DNA from: B4-G1 sp964393895 | Lineage (GTDB): Bacteria; Chloroflexota; Anaerolineae; B4-G1 | DNA: 64,000 nt | Direction: 5' to 3' | Assembly (NCBI GenBank): GCA_964393895.1 | Contig: CAYMWP010000001.1 | Coordinates: 62,001 to 126,000, forward strand | Shown: piece after piece, positions 40,040 through 48,088 of the stretch | Layout of the letters: every line of letters starts with the position of its first letter | Position numbering within the stretch: position 1 is the first letter of the stretch | Translations under genes and position numbers: made by a program | The notes under the pieces: generated by a model | What the model saw: the letters and a program-made list of their open reading frames with translations, nothing else | The model's database searches: none | Told to the model about the DNA's origin: nothing

Positions 40040-41151
40040 ACCGAGCCTCCTTCCTTGGCGCCGGGCAGCGCCGTACCAGAACCAGGCCCCTTGATCTTAC
40101 CAACTTGCGCCACGCTTGGCCCGACCTTGGACAGCGCCGCCGGCGGGCGACCCACCTGCATGGAAGTTGCCAGGCGCGCCGCCGGGGTGATCGCGGCCCC
40201 GGCCACCTTGCCGCTCATGTTCTCGATGGCCTGCTGGGCGGGCATCTGCGACTGTGCGACCCGGGACGGGTCCGGCATCTTGTCGGTCTTCATGAACGTC
40301 GGCCCCCACGGCCCTGTGCCGTGATAGTAGGAGCGCTTGAACGCCTCCTTCATGGCTGACAGCTTGACTGAAGAGGTCTTCTGATTACGGAACTCTTTGG
40401 GCTGCATCCAGTGTTTTCTCTTTGACACCTGTTGAGCAGACGCATTGGCGTTGACCAGGTCATCGATGGACCCCTTGTTGGACGCAACAGCCCCCGGATT
40501 CAGCTGCTTGCGCAAACCGCGGGTCAAGCTGCCGCCAGCAGGACCTGTACCGCCCTTGCCCCTACTCGCCATCATATCCAACGTCTTAGTGCCCTGCTCT
40601 TTGACATAGTCGCCGTAGTTGCTCCCCTCATGCGTACGACCAATGACTGACTTCAACCGGGCCTTCATGCCCCTCAGAACGGCGGGGTCGCCTAGCTCCT
40701 TCACCCAACGAGCAGCTCCAGTCTTGCCCATGATGGAGCCGGACGTTCGAGGCAAACCCATGATGCGGGCCAGCGCATCCTCGTGCCACTCGACGCCCAT
40801 TCGGTTGCCGTCGTTGTCGAAGTCGATGACGCACCCCGACGCGGTCTTCTCCTGACTGCCCTGTGTGATCTCGAGCAGTTCCTGTTTCATGAAGTCGTAC
40901 ATGGCGGTCTTCTCCCTACTCTCGAGTTTCGGCGTCTCCAAGTTGCCGGGGTTCGGAGTCTTCACATACTCCTTGCGGGGCTTGTCGTACTTCTGCTTGG
41001 CCCGCTTGCGCCCCTCCAGAGTGCCGTACTTCTTGGGGGTCTTCCCAGTAGCGTGCCCTTGATCCGTCGCCAAGGCGAACGCCATGCTCTTGGGCATGTT
41101 CGGGTTCTTGGCCAACAGGTGCTGAGCGCGATCATGAACCCAGGCAGGCAT
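40036..41151 (-). CDS. Conserved phage virion-region protein with ELLEI peptide (371 aa)
   Basis: The first 80 residues (MPAWVHDRAQHLLAKNPNMP, SMAFALATDQGHATGKTPKK, YGTLEGRKRAKQKYDKPR) are a widespread N-terminal module in phage structural proteins. At about residue 84 the peptide MYDFMKQELLEITQ occurs, repeated in the two upstream genes. The rest is basic and Gly/Ala/Ser-rich (SRGKGGTGPAGGSLTRGLRK) with no recognised domain. The start ATG lies inside the end of the 252-aa gene (20-base overlap). Probably an internal or minor virion protein. Confidence 0.72.
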   Translation of the reverse strand: MPAWVHDRAQHLLAKNPNMPKSMAFALATDQGHATGKTPKKYGTLEGRKRAKQKYDKPRKEYVKTPNPGNLETPKLESREKTAMYDFMKQELLEITQGSQEKTASGCVIDFDNDGNRMGVEWHEDALARIMGLPRTSGSIMGKTGAARWVKELGDPAVLRGMKARLKSVIGRTHEGSNYGDYVKEQGTKTLDMMASRGKGGTGPAGGSLTRGLRKQLNPGAVASNKGSIDDLVNANASAQQVSKRKHWMQPKEFRNQKTSSVKLSAMKEAFKRSYYHGTGPWGPTFMKTDKMPDPSRVAQSQMPAQQAIENMSGKVAGAAITPAARLATSMQVGRPPAALSKVGPSVAQVGKIKGPGSGTALPGAKEGGSV

Positions 41152-41890
41152 GGCAGATCTCCAACAGTTCAGCGGTCATGGCACTGGCAGCCTTGTCTAT
41201 GACAGATGATCTGGTCGCCAGCCCGGGGTACTTCTTGGCCACGGCGTTGTACACCTTGGCCTTCTCCTCAGGAGTTCCGTGCTTGCCGACCATCTGAATG
41301 GCCGCCTTGGCGTGCGTGACGTCGTGGATTGGGTATCGGCCAGTGCCGCCGGGGCCGCTCTCGGAGGGGATCGCGAAGTTCTTTTCCTTGATCCGCTTGC
41401 GCCCCTTCATGGTCAGGACCTTGGCCACCTTCTCCGGTTCGATGGCGTCGGGGTACTTCGCCGCCAAGCGGCGGAACAGGTCCGCACGCCCGCCCGACAG
41501 CCGCCGCAGGTTCCCCTTCGGTGTGACGTACGTCTTCTTGTGCCCTTCGAGGAAGTCTTCGATCTTGCTCCGCTCCATCTGCCGGTCGATCTGACCTCGC
41601 AGGATAGGAATGGCGCCGAACATGGCCGCTCCGCCAACGGACTGGGCGGCGAGCTGCCGCGCCTTCTGCTTCAGCGGCCCGGACAACGAGGGCTTGCCGG
41701 CGATGGCCCCGGTGATAGCCGCCATCACGGGCGCGGCCACGGCACCGAGCCCGGCGTACCGGAGCTTGTGGCCCAGCGACGGGTCCGACTCGTTGATGCG
41801 CTTGAGCCGGCGTATGGCGTCGCGGGTCTCTTCCACGGTCGGCGGGCGATCGTCGCTCGCAATCTTCAGCAGCGCTTCTGCGATCTTCAT
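41132..41890 (-). CDS. Conserved phage protein with YPIHDxxHA domain and ELLEI peptides (252 aa)
   Basis: Starts MKIAEALLKIASDDRPP. Residues about 45-95 contain two hydrophobic segments (YAGLGAVAAPVMAAITGAIA and SVGGAAMFGAIPIL) that could cross a membrane. Residues about 175-225 hold a recurrent phage motif: FAIPSESGPGGTGRYPIHDV, THAKAAIQMVGKHGTPEEKA, then KYPGLA. The C-terminus ends AMTAELLEICHACLG, sharing the ELLEI peptide of its neighbours. Overlaps flank it on both sides (4 and 20 bases). Probably virion-associated. Confidence 0.72.
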   Translation of the reverse strand: MKIAEALLKIASDDRPPTVEETRDAIRRLKRINESDPSLGHKLRYAGLGAVAAPVMAAITGAIAGKPSLSGPLKQKARQLAAQSVGGAAMFGAIPILRGQIDRQMERSKIEDFLEGHKKTYVTPKGNLRRLSGGRADLFRRLAAKYPDAIEPEKVAKVLTMKGRKRIKEKNFAIPSESGPGGTGRYPIHDVTHAKAAIQMVGKHGTPEEKAKVYNAVAKKYPGLATRSSVIDKAASAMTAELLEICHACLGS

Positions 41891-42267
41891 ATCTCGACCC
41901 CGTCTACCTGTGTGCTGGGGGACACCTGAGTGTACGCGCTGCCTCGGCCGTCGATTCGATCGACGGATCCCATCTCGTCCTTGACGCTGGGCACGTCCCC
42001 TTTGCGAGGCTTCCCACGAAGAAGGGCGATGGGGGTCCCCTTCAGCCCCTCATCGGGGAAGGGAGTAGAAGTGCCCTGCGGCCCGCCGGCCTCAAGAGCG
42101 TAGCTGCCTGACTCTTTGAACAAGGAGCCTTCCTTGTCCTTCTTGAGCAGCGTCTCCACCCGCATTGGACGTCGACCTTGACGCGTCTGCGCGACGGTCA
42201 TCCTCGCCCTGCAGGCCGCGGCCTTGGTGATCTCCAGCAGCTCTTCTTTCATGCCCGCGTACATCAT
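41887..42267 (-). CDS. Hypothetical protein with N-terminal ELLEI peptide (126 aa)
   Basis: Begins MMYAGMKEELLEITKAAACR; its first 14 residues match the inner peptide of the 371-aa protein (MYDFMKQELLEIT). The remainder is basic, then low-complexity with Gly, Ser and Pro (GGPQGTSTPFPDEGLKG) and probably disordered. The stop overlaps the next gene by 4 bases (ATGA). The ribosome site before ATG 42267 is weak. Confidence 0.7.
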   Translation of the reverse strand: MMYAGMKEELLEITKAAACRARMTVAQTRQGRRPMRVETLLKKDKEGSLFKESGSYALEAGGPQGTSTPFPDEGLKGTPIALLRGKPRKGDVPSVKDEMGSVDRIDGRGSAYTQVSPSTQVDGVEI

Positions 42268-42274
42268 GGGCAGG

Positions 42275-45200
42275 CTACCCGAGAATGGCTCTGGCGTACA
42301 ACAGGGAGGACAGGTACTCGAGCACCGCGTCCTGCTTCTGTTTTCGCACGTCGCCCCGCATGGAGAACAGAGAAGACTTGTCGTCTCTGCTGACGCCGAT
42401 CATCTTCTCCACGTCTGTAGGCACAAGGGTGAAGATGTCCCCCGAGAAGTCACCAGACTGGTTGCCGTTCAAGTTCTCGAAGCTCATGCCCCTCGGCATG
42501 AACGCCCGACTGTGGAACCCCTCGATCCCCTCATCCACTACTTGCGCCCTGGCGTCCGGGTCGTACTTGTAGGCCAAGTCGGGGGTCCCAAACATCTCGA
42601 GCATCGTCGCGATGGGGCGCCAGGTGTAGCTGCGGATGAAGTCGTCGACGCTGATCTCGGGGTTCTGCTTCACGTACGAGTAGACGTGCATGAGGAACTC
42701 GACACCATCGAGCACCTGAACCCAGTTGACCTTGTTGCCCTGCCTGTCGAGGCCGTACTTGCGCATGAGAGACAGAACCGCCGGCGCCGTGTCCACGAAC
42801 TCCTGCTCGTTGCCAGTGGAGGCCTCCGCGTCGAGCGGGTCGACCACCGTGGCCTCTCCGTCCGTCGCCGTGTTGTGCGCCGGCTCCTGCCCGTTGGCAT
42901 CGAGGATCTGCTGCTGGTCGCAGATGGACCCGGTGGCCAAGAAGAACTGGTAGGCCTTGCCGATGTTGCCGGGGTGCCAGATGTCGCCGTACCAGCCCGG
43001 CCGGATGAGCTCCTCCGGAGGCAGGTTGGTGATCTCCCGTCGGTACCGCGGTATCTCCTCCGTAACCCGGTACGCCCTGAACTTGACGATCTGGTCAGGG
43101 AAGTCGAACAGCTTCTCCACGTCGGGGCCGAATGCTCGGGCCGGCAACGCCACTCCAACCTGCACCTGCGGAAGCGCGGCCTCGCCCTTGCGTCGAGACA
43201 AGTACATGGGCAGCGATGGGAAGAACGAGGTGCCACCGGTCGTCTGCGGGCCGAACTCCCCGGTCACGTCCACGACCTGCGTGATCTGACCGAACGCCGG
43301 GCCCAGCGACCCAATCCTCGGCGCCGTCGTCGACGCCACGTCCGTCTTGCGAAGGGCATCGTTCTCGTAGCGCTTGTACGACTTCACGCGGTCGTCGCCC
43401 TGGTGCATCCCGAGGAACTCGGTCTTCTCGTCGGCCTGCCTGGCGTAGTTCATTTGCACCAACGTGATGCCACCGCGGTCCTGCTGGAGGGAGTGGGTCA
43501 CGTTCATGGCGTTGCCAAGGAAGTGCGTACCGAAGTACTTGGCCTGGTCCTGAGGGAAGGTTCCACCGTTCTCCTCGATGATGGCCTTGTGCCTCTGAAT
43601 CAGGTCCTGGTCCATGTACTTGTCGATGACCAGGCACGGAAACCCGCACGCGATGTACGGGTTGAACCGCATGGTAACTGAGAGCTGGCGGGGCTCGAAA
43701 CGATACTTGAAGTACAGGAAGTTGGACGTGCGCTGGGCAGCGCCCACCTTCGCGCGCTTGCCGTTCACTGCCCCCGTCTGTGCAGCGAAGATGCTGAACT
43801 CCCCCATCTTCTCGTAGACGGGCAGGATGCCGGTGTACAGCTCGTGCTCGAGTATGTCTCGGCGCAGCATGTTGACGAGCAGGTTCTTGTTCTTGCCCTT
43901 CAGGCCCTTGGCATACGGAGCAAAGTAGAACTTGTCGAACAGCTCGTCCTCTCCGTAGAACTCCTCGTGGGTCTTGAGCAGTAGGCGCGTCGGCTCCTGC
44001 AAGAACATCCGTTGGTAGTCGAGCTGCGTGTAGTGCTCCGGGAAGATGACGTTGCATCGGGGAGGCGGCCCGAACCAGATGTCCGGTCGCATGATCTGCT
44101 GGTGCAGCCGTGCTGGGATGGCGTCCTTCTTGGCCGTCTCGCTGATGGTCAAACTCTTGATGGCACGCAGCTTCGAGGCCGCCGCGCTCAGATGCGACCT
44201 GAGCTGCGTGTCCGCGCGAGTGCCCGGCTTCCACCTCGAGGCCGCTCCTGCCGCCTGTCCCAGTTTCGTGGTTGCCTGACTGAAGTGCTGGCGCACCTGC
44301 CTGGCATTCTTGTCCCGCACCGTGTTGGAGGCCACCCGACACTGATTGGTCAAGCCCCGAATGGTGCTAAGGATCGACGCCCTGGAAGTGCTCGGAACAT
44401 CGAGACGGTTGATGAGCTCCTCAATGCCTATAGCGAGCTCTCGCCCTTTGAGTGCGAAGACCTGCGTCTGCGCGCTGGCCATGACGGTCGTGCGCTTGTA
44501 GCCGCTGACGGTTCCTCCGGAGCCCGGCGTGTACAGCGGGCAGGGCTGCGCGTACGTCTCGTGGAAGATGGCGGGCGCCAGCGCGTTGATCACTTGGCGC
44601 ATGTTCGTGTGGTCACCAAGGTTGCCGATCGTGCGGCCGAACAACCCGTCCCAGCTCCCCCCGAGCAGCCGGCTTGCGGTCGGGTCCTTGTCGTACGCGC
44701 TGATCATCTGGGTGACATGTAGCCGTAGCTCGGCAAGAGAGAAGAAAGCGTTCGAGCCGGGGTAGTTGTTGCCCTGCATGTACGAGCCGCCGATCTTCTC
44801 AAGCAGCCGAACGATGCCACCAAGAAGACCGCGCAGGGCCGGGTACTGCACGCTGCCTTTGCGGATGCCGTAATTGAGCTGCCCGGTGACGATCTCACTG
44901 GCGGAAGCGAGGAAGTCGGTGAACATGTCGGTACCGCCCCCGGAGAAGACCGCCTTGTACCCCGGACCGAAGATGTCCGTGTTCATCCACTGGTACGCCG
45001 TATCCCAGTAGCTCGAAAGGTCAAGCAGGTGCAGAACGAGGGAACGCGTCGTGGCGCGTTTGGACCACTGCACCCCTACTACCTCCCCAACGTACAGCAA
45101 GCGGTAGCCCGCCATGGTCCCTTCGTCCTGAATCATCTGGGTAGTGGCGTTCTCGGGACGGTTGGCCTGCTGATTGATGAACTCGGAGTTGATGTGGGGA

Positions 45201-45391
45201 CCAGCAAAGTCGTCGAAGAAGACGTGGACGAGAGAACGGGGCAGGATCTTGAGGCCTTCGGAAAGGGGAGGAACCTGAAGGCTTGCTGCCATAGCGCTGT
45301 TCGGCGCAGAGTTCACCTGAACAGCAACGACCGGCACCTCCGCCCCTTCGATGAAGGCCCGAATACTCAGCCTGCTGGCGACGGCTGTCAT
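42275..45391 (-). CDS. Probable baseplate hub protein (1038 aa)
   Basis: The N-terminus (SRLSIRAFIEGAEVPVVAVQ, then SLQVPPLSEGLKILPRSLVH) has the strand order of phage hub proteins such as late-control D and gp27. The protein continues with a long mixed domain including LLHLLDLSSYWDTAYQWM and a helical insert at about 320-430. A middle region has FNPYIACGFPCLVIDKYMDQ and GGITLVQMNYARQ, and the C-terminal third is helical. It is coupled by 4-base overlap to the 631-aa tail protein and lies downstream of the tape measure, the usual place for hub genes. The call is from position and N-terminal style, not a database match. Confidence 0.6.
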   Translation of the reverse strand: MTAVASRLSIRAFIEGAEVPVVAVQVNSAPNSAMAASLQVPPLSEGLKILPRSLVHVFFDDFAGPHINSEFINQQANRPENATTQMIQDEGTMAGYRLLYVGEVVGVQWSKRATTRSLVLHLLDLSSYWDTAYQWMNTDIFGPGYKAVFSGGGTDMFTDFLASASEIVTGQLNYGIRKGSVQYPALRGLLGGIVRLLEKIGGSYMQGNNYPGSNAFFSLAELRLHVTQMISAYDKDPTASRLLGGSWDGLFGRTIGNLGDHTNMRQVINALAPAIFHETYAQPCPLYTPGSGGTVSGYKRTTVMASAQTQVFALKGRELAIGIEELINRLDVPSTSRASILSTIRGLTNQCRVASNTVRDKNARQVRQHFSQATTKLGQAAGAASRWKPGTRADTQLRSHLSAAASKLRAIKSLTISETAKKDAIPARLHQQIMRPDIWFGPPPRCNVIFPEHYTQLDYQRMFLQEPTRLLLKTHEEFYGEDELFDKFYFAPYAKGLKGKNKNLLVNMLRRDILEHELYTGILPVYEKMGEFSIFAAQTGAVNGKRAKVGAAQRTSNFLYFKYRFEPRQLSVTMRFNPYIACGFPCLVIDKYMDQDLIQRHKAIIEENGGTFPQDQAKYFGTHFLGNAMNVTHSLQQDRGGITLVQMNYARQADEKTEFLGMHQGDDRVKSYKRYENDALRKTDVASTTAPRIGSLGPAFGQITQVVDVTGEFGPQTTGGTSFFPSLPMYLSRRKGEAALPQVQVGVALPARAFGPDVEKLFDFPDQIVKFRAYRVTEEIPRYRREITNLPPEELIRPGWYGDIWHPGNIGKAYQFFLATGSICDQQQILDANGQEPAHNTATDGEATVVDPLDAEASTGNEQEFVDTAPAVLSLMRKYGLDRQGNKVNWVQVLDGVEFLMHVYSYVKQNPEISVDDFIRSYTWRPIATMLEMFGTPDLAYKYDPDARAQVVDEGIEGFHSRAFMPRGMSFENLNGNQSGDFSGDIFTLVPTDVEKMIGVSRDDKSSLFSMRGDVRKQKQDAVLEYLSSLLYARAILG

Positions 45392-47283
45392 AGCATTCCT
45401 GCGTCTCGGTACGCGTCACAGGTGGCCTGGTCAACGCGCCCATAGGGGTTCGACTGAGAGGCGCCCTGCTTGTAGGCGCCCTTGATGATGTTGGTGGACC
45501 AGGGCTTGCCGGTCCTCGGATCGATGGGTCCACCTCCGAGATTGCCAGGAACCGCGCTGACGCCGAACAGTCCGCCGCCGGGCTGCCCAGGCGGCAGGCC
45601 GCGGCCGGTGGGTGACTTGCCGCTCCAAGTCGACGACTGACCGCCGTTGATAGGGTCCCACCCTGCGTACGCGCCGGCGTAGTACTGCTGCGACGCCGTG
45701 CCGCCGCCCGAGCTCGACGCGTAGCCCGCGGCCGCGTAGCCCTGCGCGCCAAACCTGCCCCCGAAGAACCCCCCAGAGTAGGCCCCCTGAGCGCGCTGGC
45801 TGGAACTGGCCGGGGCCTGCGGAGTGGAGTAGGGCATCCATGCGCTGCCAGAGTAGTTCTGGTTCGACGGCAGGTTCTCCGAAGGGATCTGCCCAGAGTA
45901 CGCGTACGAGCCCGACGACACGCCCTGCCCCGGGGTCCACCCGACGCCGGCGCCCGCACCTGCAACGTAGCCCCCACCCTGGCTGGCGACCGCGCTGCCA
46001 GAGCCGTAGCCCTGTGTGCCGCTCTGTCCGGGCCCGTAGTAGCCCGCGCCGGCGTAGTAGCCAATGGCCCCACCAGGGTTCGTGATGAACGGGTTGAAGG
46101 GGTCGTAGCCTACGCCCTGCCCGCCGTAGTAGCCGGCGCCCGCGCCCGAGCTCGACTTCGACCAGGTTCCGGAGCCCGACCAGGTTCCACCCGCTCCGAC
46201 GCCGGCGCCCACCCAGGCGCCCGCTCCGGCGTATGCCCCTGCGCCTGCGCCCGCGTTGACGCCTGCCCCTGCCCAAGCGCCTGCCCCCGCGCCTATCCCA
46301 GCCCGGGCACTTGCCCCCACACCGACCTGGGAGCGAATGGCGGAGCCGGCGCCGGCGCCGGCAAGACCAGTGTTGCGTAGGAAGTCTGGGTTGTCCGCGA
46401 GTGCCCCGCGCTTGCACGCCTCGATGATGGCCTGGTCCTCGAGTCTGGCTGCCTCCGCCCGCTCGGCGTCGCGGATACTCTCCCAGTCGAGAGGGATGAC
46501 CCGTCGGTCTCCTGTCCACTCGTCGACGTTATCGGTGATGTCCGTACGACTCTTCAACCTTCTGTCGACTGGTGCTTCTCGGAACTTGTCTTCTGGTGTT
46601 AGGGCAGTGCGCCTCTTCGGTTGGAGCCACCCTGGGTTCTTCGAAGTGTCCAAGCCGATGACCTGGTAGTCCTCCGGGTTGTTCTCCGAGTAGCTTTTGG
46701 TGGCCATCGGACGAACCGGGTACCTCGAGGACCGGATGAACGAGATGTTCGAGTAGTTGGTGAGCACCATGGTGAAGCTCATGGTCACCTGCATGGGGAT
46801 CTGCGAGCTCTTCGATGCCTGCGCCCCCATCATGTAGCCCTCGACGATGTTGTCGTCGTAGAACAAGTAGACGCGGGCCCCGAGCTCGGCGCACTTGGTG
46901 CCTCGGAGGTACAAATTGTAGTTCTCCCAGAACTCGGCCTCCCAGTTGAAGTCGAAAGAGTTGAGCAGCACCGCGTCTACTGCCAGCATCCGAGGACGCT
47001 CACCGAAGAAGAAGATGTAGTCCTCGCCGAACGTCTCGACGATCTGCGACTTTTCCTGCCGTTGCTCCGACACACTCTGCAAGATGAAGTTGGTATAGGC
47101 AGGGCCCTCACCGCCCAAGTAGCTGGAAGTGACCAGCGGGACCTCTTGCCCGGTCGATCGAAGAACACGGATGACGGCGTGCGTGTCGTCCTTGACCTCG
47201 AGCCCCCGAAGCGGGCGGCGAACAGAGTCGGCTCCAGCCCCCCTACGAGCTCCCGTCTTGTTGCTCGACTGGTCCTTGAACAC
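45388..47283 (-). CDS. Tail protein with silk-like Gly/Ala/Tyr C-terminal region (631 aa)
   Basis: Residues about 55-185 are a conserved-looking globular domain (TFGEDYIFFFGERPRMLAVD, DFNWEAEFWENYNLYLRGTK, IPMQVTMSFTMVLTNYSNIS), the type found in baseplate or tail-tube-initiator proteins beside the hub. Residues 308-370 are GAGAGAWAGAGVNAGAGAGA-like. 370-570 are Gly/Ser/Tyr/Ala-rich, resembling spider-silk or phage fibre linkers. The nearest standard start is GTG 47283. Coding-like sequence (TTVFIELTTNAFEKVF) extends upstream to an ATA at the HNH gene's stop, so the true N-terminus may be longer. Confidence 0.72.
   Translation of the reverse strand: MFKDQSSNKTGARRGAGADSVRRPLRGLEVKDDTHAVIRVLRSTGQEVPLVTSSYLGGEGPAYTNFILQSVSEQRQEKSQIVETFGEDYIFFFGERPRMLAVDAVLLNSFDFNWEAEFWENYNLYLRGTKCAELGARVYLFYDDNIVEGYMMGAQASKSSQIPMQVTMSFTMVLTNYSNISFIRSSRYPVRPMATKSYSENNPEDYQVIGLDTSKNPGWLQPKRRTALTPEDKFREAPVDRRLKSRTDITDNVDEWTGDRRVIPLDWESIRDAERAEAARLEDQAIIEACKRGALADNPDFLRNTGLAGAGAGSAIRSQVGVGASARAGIGAGAGAWAGAGVNAGAGAGAYAGAGAWVGAGVGAGGTWSGSGTWSKSSSGAGAGYYGGQGVGYDPFNPFITNPGGAIGYYAGAGYYGPGQSGTQGYGSGSAVASQGGGYVAGAGAGVGWTPGQGVSSGSYAYSGQIPSENLPSNQNYSGSAWMPYSTPQAPASSSQRAQGAYSGGFFGGRFGAQGYAAAGYASSSGGGTASQQYYAGAYAGWDPINGGQSSTWSGKSPTGRGLPPGQPGGGLFGVSAVPGNLGGGPIDPRTGKPWSTNIIKGAYKQGASQSNPYGRVDQATCDAYRDAGML
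46174..46362 (-). repeat. Gly-Ala coding repeat of the 631-aa tail protein
   Basis: Near-periodic GCC/GCG/GGC codons encode alternating GA, GAG and GVGA dipeptides, for example AGIGAGAGAWAGAGVNAGAG. The DNA repeat keeps the reading frame and varies at the third base, so selection is at the protein level. Confidence 0.7.
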
Positions 47284-47327
47284 CTTCTCGAAGGCGTTCG
47301 TGGTGAGCTCGATGAAAACGGTCGTGG

Positions 47328-47825
47328 CTATACCCTTCCTTCTACGTGAGGCCAGAGCTTACCGCTCACAATGTGGCCGACGGTCGTCTTGCTCAAGTCG
47401 TACTGCCGAGCCAGATCCGTCTTCCTCATGCCCTGCTTGAAGTGCGCATTCAGAAGCTCACGAACTTGTTGCTCCGTCAGCTTCGCCCTACCGTTCCTAG
47501 CTCCGCACGTTTGGCCAGGATGGGTGTGCCTGCCGTGCCTACTGCCGACAGCGTGATTCGACCGATTACGGTTCTCTCTATCCTGCGCGTTGTCTTTCTT
47601 GTCCCCTATGTATAGGTGATCAGGACGAACGCATCTGGGATTGTCGCAGTGGTGGAGGACGCACTTTCCTTCGGGAACGGGCCCGTTGTGAAGCGCCCAC
47701 GACACTCGATGAGCCTTGTGGTTACGTTCTCCGTACTTGAAGGAGCCGTATCCAGAGCTGAGGGCACCAACCCAGGCCCAGCAGCCATCCTCTGACTTCT
47801 CTACTTTCTCCCAGAACCGGTTCAT
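47328..47825 (-). CDS. HNH homing endonuclease with C-terminal helix-turn-helix (165 aa)
   Basis: A group-I-intron or free-standing HNH nuclease. The start is placed at ATG 47825, which overlaps the stop of the 88-aa gene (ATGA). Features: CWAWVGALSSGYGSFKYGER and HRVSWALHNGPVPEGKCVLH, then HCDNPRCVRPDHLYIGDKKD, giving the H...N...H metal site and zinc-binding cysteines. Residues about 125-160 are a resolvase-like helix-turn-helix (LTEQQVRELLNAHFKQGMRK, TDLARQYDLSKTTVGHIVSG) for target recognition. It sits as an insertion between the 88-aa gene and the 631-aa tail gene. Confidence 0.88.
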   Translation of the reverse strand: MNRFWEKVEKSEDGCWAWVGALSSGYGSFKYGERNHKAHRVSWALHNGPVPEGKCVLHHCDNPRCVRPDHLYIGDKKDNAQDRENRNRSNHAVGSRHGRHTHPGQTCGARNGRAKLTEQQVRELLNAHFKQGMRKTDLARQYDLSKTTVGHIVSGKLWPHVEGRV

Positions 47826-48088
47826 ACAGCTACCACCGACGTCTTGATGAGGAAGTCCCGCAGCGTCCTCGATGGTACACCACCGGGGTACGGCACGGAA
47901 TGACGGATCTGGAACGCCAGCGCCTTCATCAGGGTGATGTGCGGATCTTCTATTGCGACCTGGTTGCGCATCACGAAGTTGTAGACGTAGCCGTTCTTGT
48001 AGAGCTTGAAGGAGTCCTCGACCCGGCAGGCCCCGCACTGCACTGCGTCAGGGAACGGACTTGTTGGCTGATGAAGTTTCGACAGCAT
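47822..48088 (-). CDS. Small tail-region protein (88 aa)
   Basis: Starts ATG 48088 immediately after the tape-measure stop. Residues 15-40 hold DAVQCGACRVEDSFKLYKNG, with a Cys pair (CGAC), then strands and a hydrophobic helix (LMKALAFQIRHSVPYPGG) and a short basic end. It lies between the tape measure and the 631-aa tail gene. It is probably a minor tail component. No family recognised. Confidence 0.72.
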   Translation of the reverse strand: MLSKLHQPTSPFPDAVQCGACRVEDSFKLYKNGYVYNFVMRNQVAIEDPHITLMKALAFQIRHSVPYPGGVPSRTLRDFLIKTSVVAV

